Shown: positions 61,532-64,000 of the stretch, piece after piece
Position numbering within the stretch: position 1 is the first letter of the stretch
Layout of the letters: each line of letters begins with the position of its first letter
DNA from: Hyphomicrobiales bacterium
Lineage (GTDB): Bacteria > Pseudomonadota > Alphaproteobacteria > Rhizobiales > Beijerinckiaceae
Direction: 5' to 3'
DNA length: 64,000 bases
Assembly: GCA_900466745.1 (NCBI GenBank)
Contig: UBNE01000022.1
Span: 101,400-165,399, forward strand
Notes under the pieces: model-generated
What the model saw: only the letters and a program-made list of their open reading frames with translations
What the model was told of the DNA's origin: nothing
Database searches by the model: none
Translations under genes and position numbers: made by a program

Positions 61532-62803
61532 CTATGCCGCGAGCAGGGCGCGCCCGTCGCTGGCATGGCCGGTGGCGGAGACGATCCGGCCGGGCTCGAT
61601 CTCGCGGTCGAAGCGCACGAGCGTGAAATCCTCGGCGCGGCCGCTGTTGCCGCGCTCCGTCAGCACCGAAAGCGGCCGGCCCATGCGCGCCTCGAGGTGA
61701 CGCCGCTGCGCCGCCTCGGCCGCGGCCCGCAGGCGCGCCGCGCGCTCCGCCACGACCGCGCCCGGCAGTTGCGGCATGCGCGCCGCCGGGGTGCCGGGCC
61801 TCGCCGAATAGGGAAAGACGTGGACATAGCTCAGCCCGCAGGCCTCGAGGAGCGAGAGCGAGCGGGCGAACATCGCCTCGTCCTCGGTCGGGAAGCCGGC
61901 GATCAGGTCCGCCCCGAAGACGAGGTCGGGCCGCAGGCCGCGCATCTGCGCGCAGAAACGGATGGCATCGTCACGGCTGTGGCGCCGCTTCATCCGCTTG
62001 AGGATGAGGTCGTCGCCATGCTGCAGCGACAGGTGCAGATGCGGCATCAGCCGCGCCTCGCTCGCGAGCAGGTCGCGCAGGGCGTCGTCGGCCTCGACGG
62101 CGTCGATCGAGGAGAGGCGCAGGCGCGGCAGCTCCGGCAGTTCGCGCAGGATCCGCGCCGCGAGCGCGCCGAGCCGGAGGCCGTCCGGCAGGTCCTGGCC
62201 ATAGCTGGTGAGATCGACGCCGGTGAGCACGATCTCCCGCGCGCCGGCCTCGACGAGCCGTCGGCACTGGGCGAGGACGTCGTCCGCCGGCAGCGAGCGG
62301 GAATGGCCGCGCCCGAAGGGGATGACGCAGAAGGTGCAGCGATGGTTGCAGCCGTTCTGCACCTGGACGAAGCCGCGCGTATGGCCGGCGAGGCGCCCGG
62401 TCGGCGCCGCGCGCATGGCCGGGCGGGCCATGATGTCGCCGACGGCGAGCTTGTCGGCAGGCGCAGCCGCGTCGCGGCCGAGGCTGTTCGAGCGCGCGAG
62501 CGCCAGCCACTGCGCCGGATCCAGCTTCTCGTCGTTGCCAAGCACGCGGTCGGCCTCCGGCATGGCGGCGAAGCGGGCAGGCTCGATCTGCGCGGCGCAG
62601 CCGGTGACGATCACGGGCCGGTCCGGCTGCTCGCGCCTGAGGCGGCGGATGGCCTGCCGGGCCTGGCGCGTCGCCTCCGCGGTGACGGCGCAGGAGTTGA
62701 CGATGGCGGCGTCCTTCAGCCCGGCGGCCTCTGCCTGGAGCCGGAGCGCCTCGCTTTCGACGATGTTGAGGCGGCAGCCGAAGGTGACGACCTCCAGCGC
62801 CAT
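61532..62803 (-). CDS. mtaB: tRNA (t6A37) methylthiotransferase MtaB
   Basis: MtaB is a radical-SAM methylthiotransferase that converts t6A37 to ms2t6A in certain tRNAs. The 423-residue protein has the N-terminal cluster cysteines at 10, 38 and 69, and the radical SAM motif CNHRCTFC at residues 152-159 (Cys 152, 156, 159). The C-terminal part would be the TRAM-like tRNA-binding domain. The start ATG overlaps the dapF stop (ATGA), so it is co-translated with dapF. The frame stays open upstream inside dapF. Confidence 0.94.
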   Translation of the reverse strand: MALEVVTFGCRLNIVESEALRLQAEAAGLKDAAIVNSCAVTAEATRQARQAIRRLRREQPDRPVIVTGCAAQIEPARFAAMPEADRVLGNDEKLDPAQWLALARSNSLGRDAAAPADKLAVGDIMARPAMRAAPTGRLAGHTRGFVQVQNGCNHRCTFCVIPFGRGHSRSLPADDVLAQCRRLVEAGAREIVLTGVDLTSYGQDLPDGLRLGALAARILRELPELPRLRLSSIDAVEADDALRDLLASEARLMPHLHLSLQHGDDLILKRMKRRHSRDDAIRFCAQMRGLRPDLVFGADLIAGFPTEDEAMFARSLSLLEACGLSYVHVFPYSARPGTPAARMPQLPGAVVAERAARLRAAAEAAQRRHLEARMGRPLSVLTERGNSGRAEDFTLVRFDREIEPGRIVSATGHASDGRALLAA

Positions 62804-63702
62804 CAGGCCGCGCTCGCCAGCAGGGCGGGGTCGAGCCTGCCGTCCCATTCGAAGGCGGCCGCGCCGGTCATCAGCACATGGCCGGCATCCTTCCGGCCGT
62901 CGCTCTCGCGCCATTCGATGGTGAGATCGCCGCCCGGCAGGCTGACCACCGCCTTGCGGGCGGAGAGCTCGCGGCGCACGGCGGCGACCAGCGCCGCGCA
63001 GGCGCCTGAGCCGCAGGCCTGGGTGATGCCGGCGCCGCGCTCCCAGACGCGCAGCACGATATGGTCCGGCGCCGTGACGGCGGCGAGCTCGATATTGGCG
63101 CGGTCGGGGAAGATCGGGTGGTTCTCCAGCAGCGGGCCGATCTGCTCGAGATTGTAGGCATAGGGGTCCTCGACGAAGAAGACCGCATGGGGATTGCCCA
63201 TGTTGACGGCGCAGGGCGAGTGCAGGATCGGCGCGTCGATCGGGCCGATCTGCAATTCGAAACGGCTGGTGTCCGCGAAAGGCTCGGTCAGCGGGATCTC
63301 GTCCCAGGCGAGGCGCGGAGCGCCCATGTCGACGGTAAAGACCGTCTCGCTCTCGCGCTTCACCGGCAGCAGCCCGGCCTTGGTCTGCAGGGTCAGCGCG
63401 GTCTTGGCGGGGTCGCCCATCTCCGGGTCGGCCATCATCGCCCAGGCGACGCAGCGCGTGCCGTTGCCGCAGGCGCCGGCCTCGGTGCCGTCGACATTGT
63501 AGATGCGGACGAAGGCGTCGGTGCCGGCGGCCTGCGGGTCGTGCAGCACCATGAGCTGGTCGAAGCGGGCGCGCGGCTCGGCGGCGATGGCGCGGGCCTC
63601 CTGCGCGCTCACCAGATGCTTCGTGCCGCGCAGGTCGAGCACGGTGATCTGATTGCCGAGCCCGTTCATCTTCAGGAACCGGCGATGCGCCAGAGCGTTC
63701 AT
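62803..63702 (-). CDS. dapF: diaminopimelate epimerase
   Basis: DapF interconverts LL- and meso-diaminopimelate in lysine and peptidoglycan synthesis. The 299-residue protein has the first catalytic cysteine at residue 78 in ACGNGTRC and the second in the [10 protein letters not shown] region near residue 226. It begins [20 protein letters not shown]; an internal Met at residue 12 gives the more usual family start. The stop overlaps the mtaB start, forming an operon. Upstream is a short gap and a divergent exported protein. Confidence 0.94.
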   Translation of the reverse strand: MNALAHRRFLKMNGLGNQITVLDLRGTKHLVSAQEARAIAAEPRARFDQLMVLHDPQAAGTDAFVRIYNVDGTEAGACGNGTRCVAWAMMADPEMGDPAKTALTLQTKAGLLPVKRESETVFTVDMGAPRLAWDEIPLTEPFADTSRFELQIGPIDAPILHSPCAVNMGNPHAVFFVEDPYAYNLEQIGPLLENHPIFPDRANIELAAVTAPDHIVLRVWERGAGITQACGSGACAALVAAVRRELSARKAVVSLPGGDLTIEWRESDGRKDAGHVLMTGAAAFEWDGRLDPALLASAA

Positions 63703-63793
63703 TTGGTCACATGTCCCATGAAATGCGGGTCTATGGCGGAGGCGGCGTGAAAAAGCCACCCTCATCCCGTTCCTGTGACAAGGTGGACATTCT

Positions 63794-64000
63794 ATGCTGC
63801 TCCGCAAGGGCGCGAATCGCGAGAAGCTCAGGGCCGTGACGATGCGGTATTTCCGGATTTGTGTTCTGGCTTGCGCCGGCACCATCGGCCTTGCGCCGAC
63901 GGCCTGGGCGCAGGCGACGGTGGCGGCGCCCTCCGCCGTGCAGGCGAGCCCGCTCGCCCCGCCGCCGGGCGCCGCCCCCGCGCAGGCGCCCGCCGCTCCC
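63794..64000 (+). CDS. exported protein, N-terminal part cut by the window edge
   Basis: The frame opens at ATG 63794 (or more likely at ATG 63842, [13 protein letters not shown]) and is open to the right edge. Residues after 63842 form a signal peptide ending near AWA, followed by a Pro/Ala-rich region. This N-terminal pattern is seen in exported proteins with low-complexity linkers, for example in invasion-associated or SH3-type proteins, but no domain is visible yet. It is divergent from dapF. Confidence 0.6.
   Translation, partial: MLLRKGANREKLRAVTMRYFRICVLACAGTIGLAPTAWAQATVAAPSAVQASPLAPPPGAAPAQAPAAP

Noticed and set aside
1..64000. CRISPR arrays, insertion sequences, prophage or integron elements
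   Set aside because: No regularly spaced repeats, transposase or integrase genes, or terminal repeats were seen. The repeats found are single palindromic intergenic elements.
1..64000. tRNA or rRNA genes
   Set aside because: No intergenic stretch showed a cloverleaf with the GGTTC-type arm or rRNA core sequence; the intergenic regions are mostly short. A tRNA scan would settle this.

Overview
The window is a high-GC chromosomal segment from an alphaproteobacterium, most likely of the order Hyphomicrobiales (Rhizobiales) and plausibly close to Bosea or its relatives. This rests on gene content and order: uvrC-pgsA-moaD-moaE, lgt-midA-pgeF, a MarR gene divergent from ilvE, an Omp25-like beta-barrel protein, an EnvZ/OmpR-like pair whose kinase has HDLRTILTR in its H-box, and interspersed palindromic repeats of rhizobial type. 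The genus is an inference. I see no rRNA, tRNA, CRISPR array, transposase, integrase or prophage module. The segment reads as mostly core genome with a few accessory operons.

Layout. 1-8.6 kb: a GAF-GGDEF-EAL protein cut by the left edge; a leftward group prs, queC and a VUT-type queuosine-precursor transporter gene; a lipoprotein; then rightward ubiK-like, ybjN-like, proC, a TetR regulator and a csaA-like tRNA-binding gene. A decayed 2H-phosphoesterase gene follows. 8.6-17.8 kb: a two-component system; the divergent marR/ilvE pair; a DUF1176 protein; the leftward run uvrC, pgsA, moaD, moaE; and a RidA protein. 17.9-24.6 kb: lgt-midA-pgeF, a glycine-rich small protein, a DsbA-fold isomerase, a PTR1-like reductase with a glycosyltransferase, and an outer-membrane protein with a strong terminator.

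24.7-31.7 kb: a GST, rlmJ, a secreted RNase T2 with a small cysteine-containing partner, a PPOX-type flavoprotein, an EamA exporter, an ArsR-SRPBCC operon with an AT-rich palindromic operator, and a ClC channel. 31.8-39.2 kb: a probable catabolic unit in which a TRAP transporter (dctQ, dctM, dctP) and a MarR-like regulator lie divergent from a 1197-residue fused 5-oxoprolinase; a palindrome sits in the shared promoter region. 39.2-47.5 kb: an SDR, a membrane-anchored esterase, a chemoreceptor, a RecD-like helicase, a frameshifted PaaI thioesterase gene, and a DUF1800-DUF1501 export-linked pair.

47.5-64 kb: leuC and leuD separated by a small membrane protein and a zinc metallopeptidase; a marR-emrB-emrA efflux operon; rplS; an SDR; a DUF4287 protein; an EF-G-like protein lacking the catalytic histidine of its switch II; a long-chain acyl-CoA ligase; a sulfite-oxidase-like molybdoenzyme; dapF-mtaB; and the start of an exported protein cut by the right edge.

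I found no clear unknown defence or mobile system. The points most worth following are: a palindromic repeat read in frame inside UvrC (about 44 residues); two one-base losses in the PaaI gene; a broken 2H phosphoesterase gene; the EF-G paralogue with an altered switch II; the oxoprolinase/TRAP unit; and an unlisted 57-codon ORF upstream of leuC.
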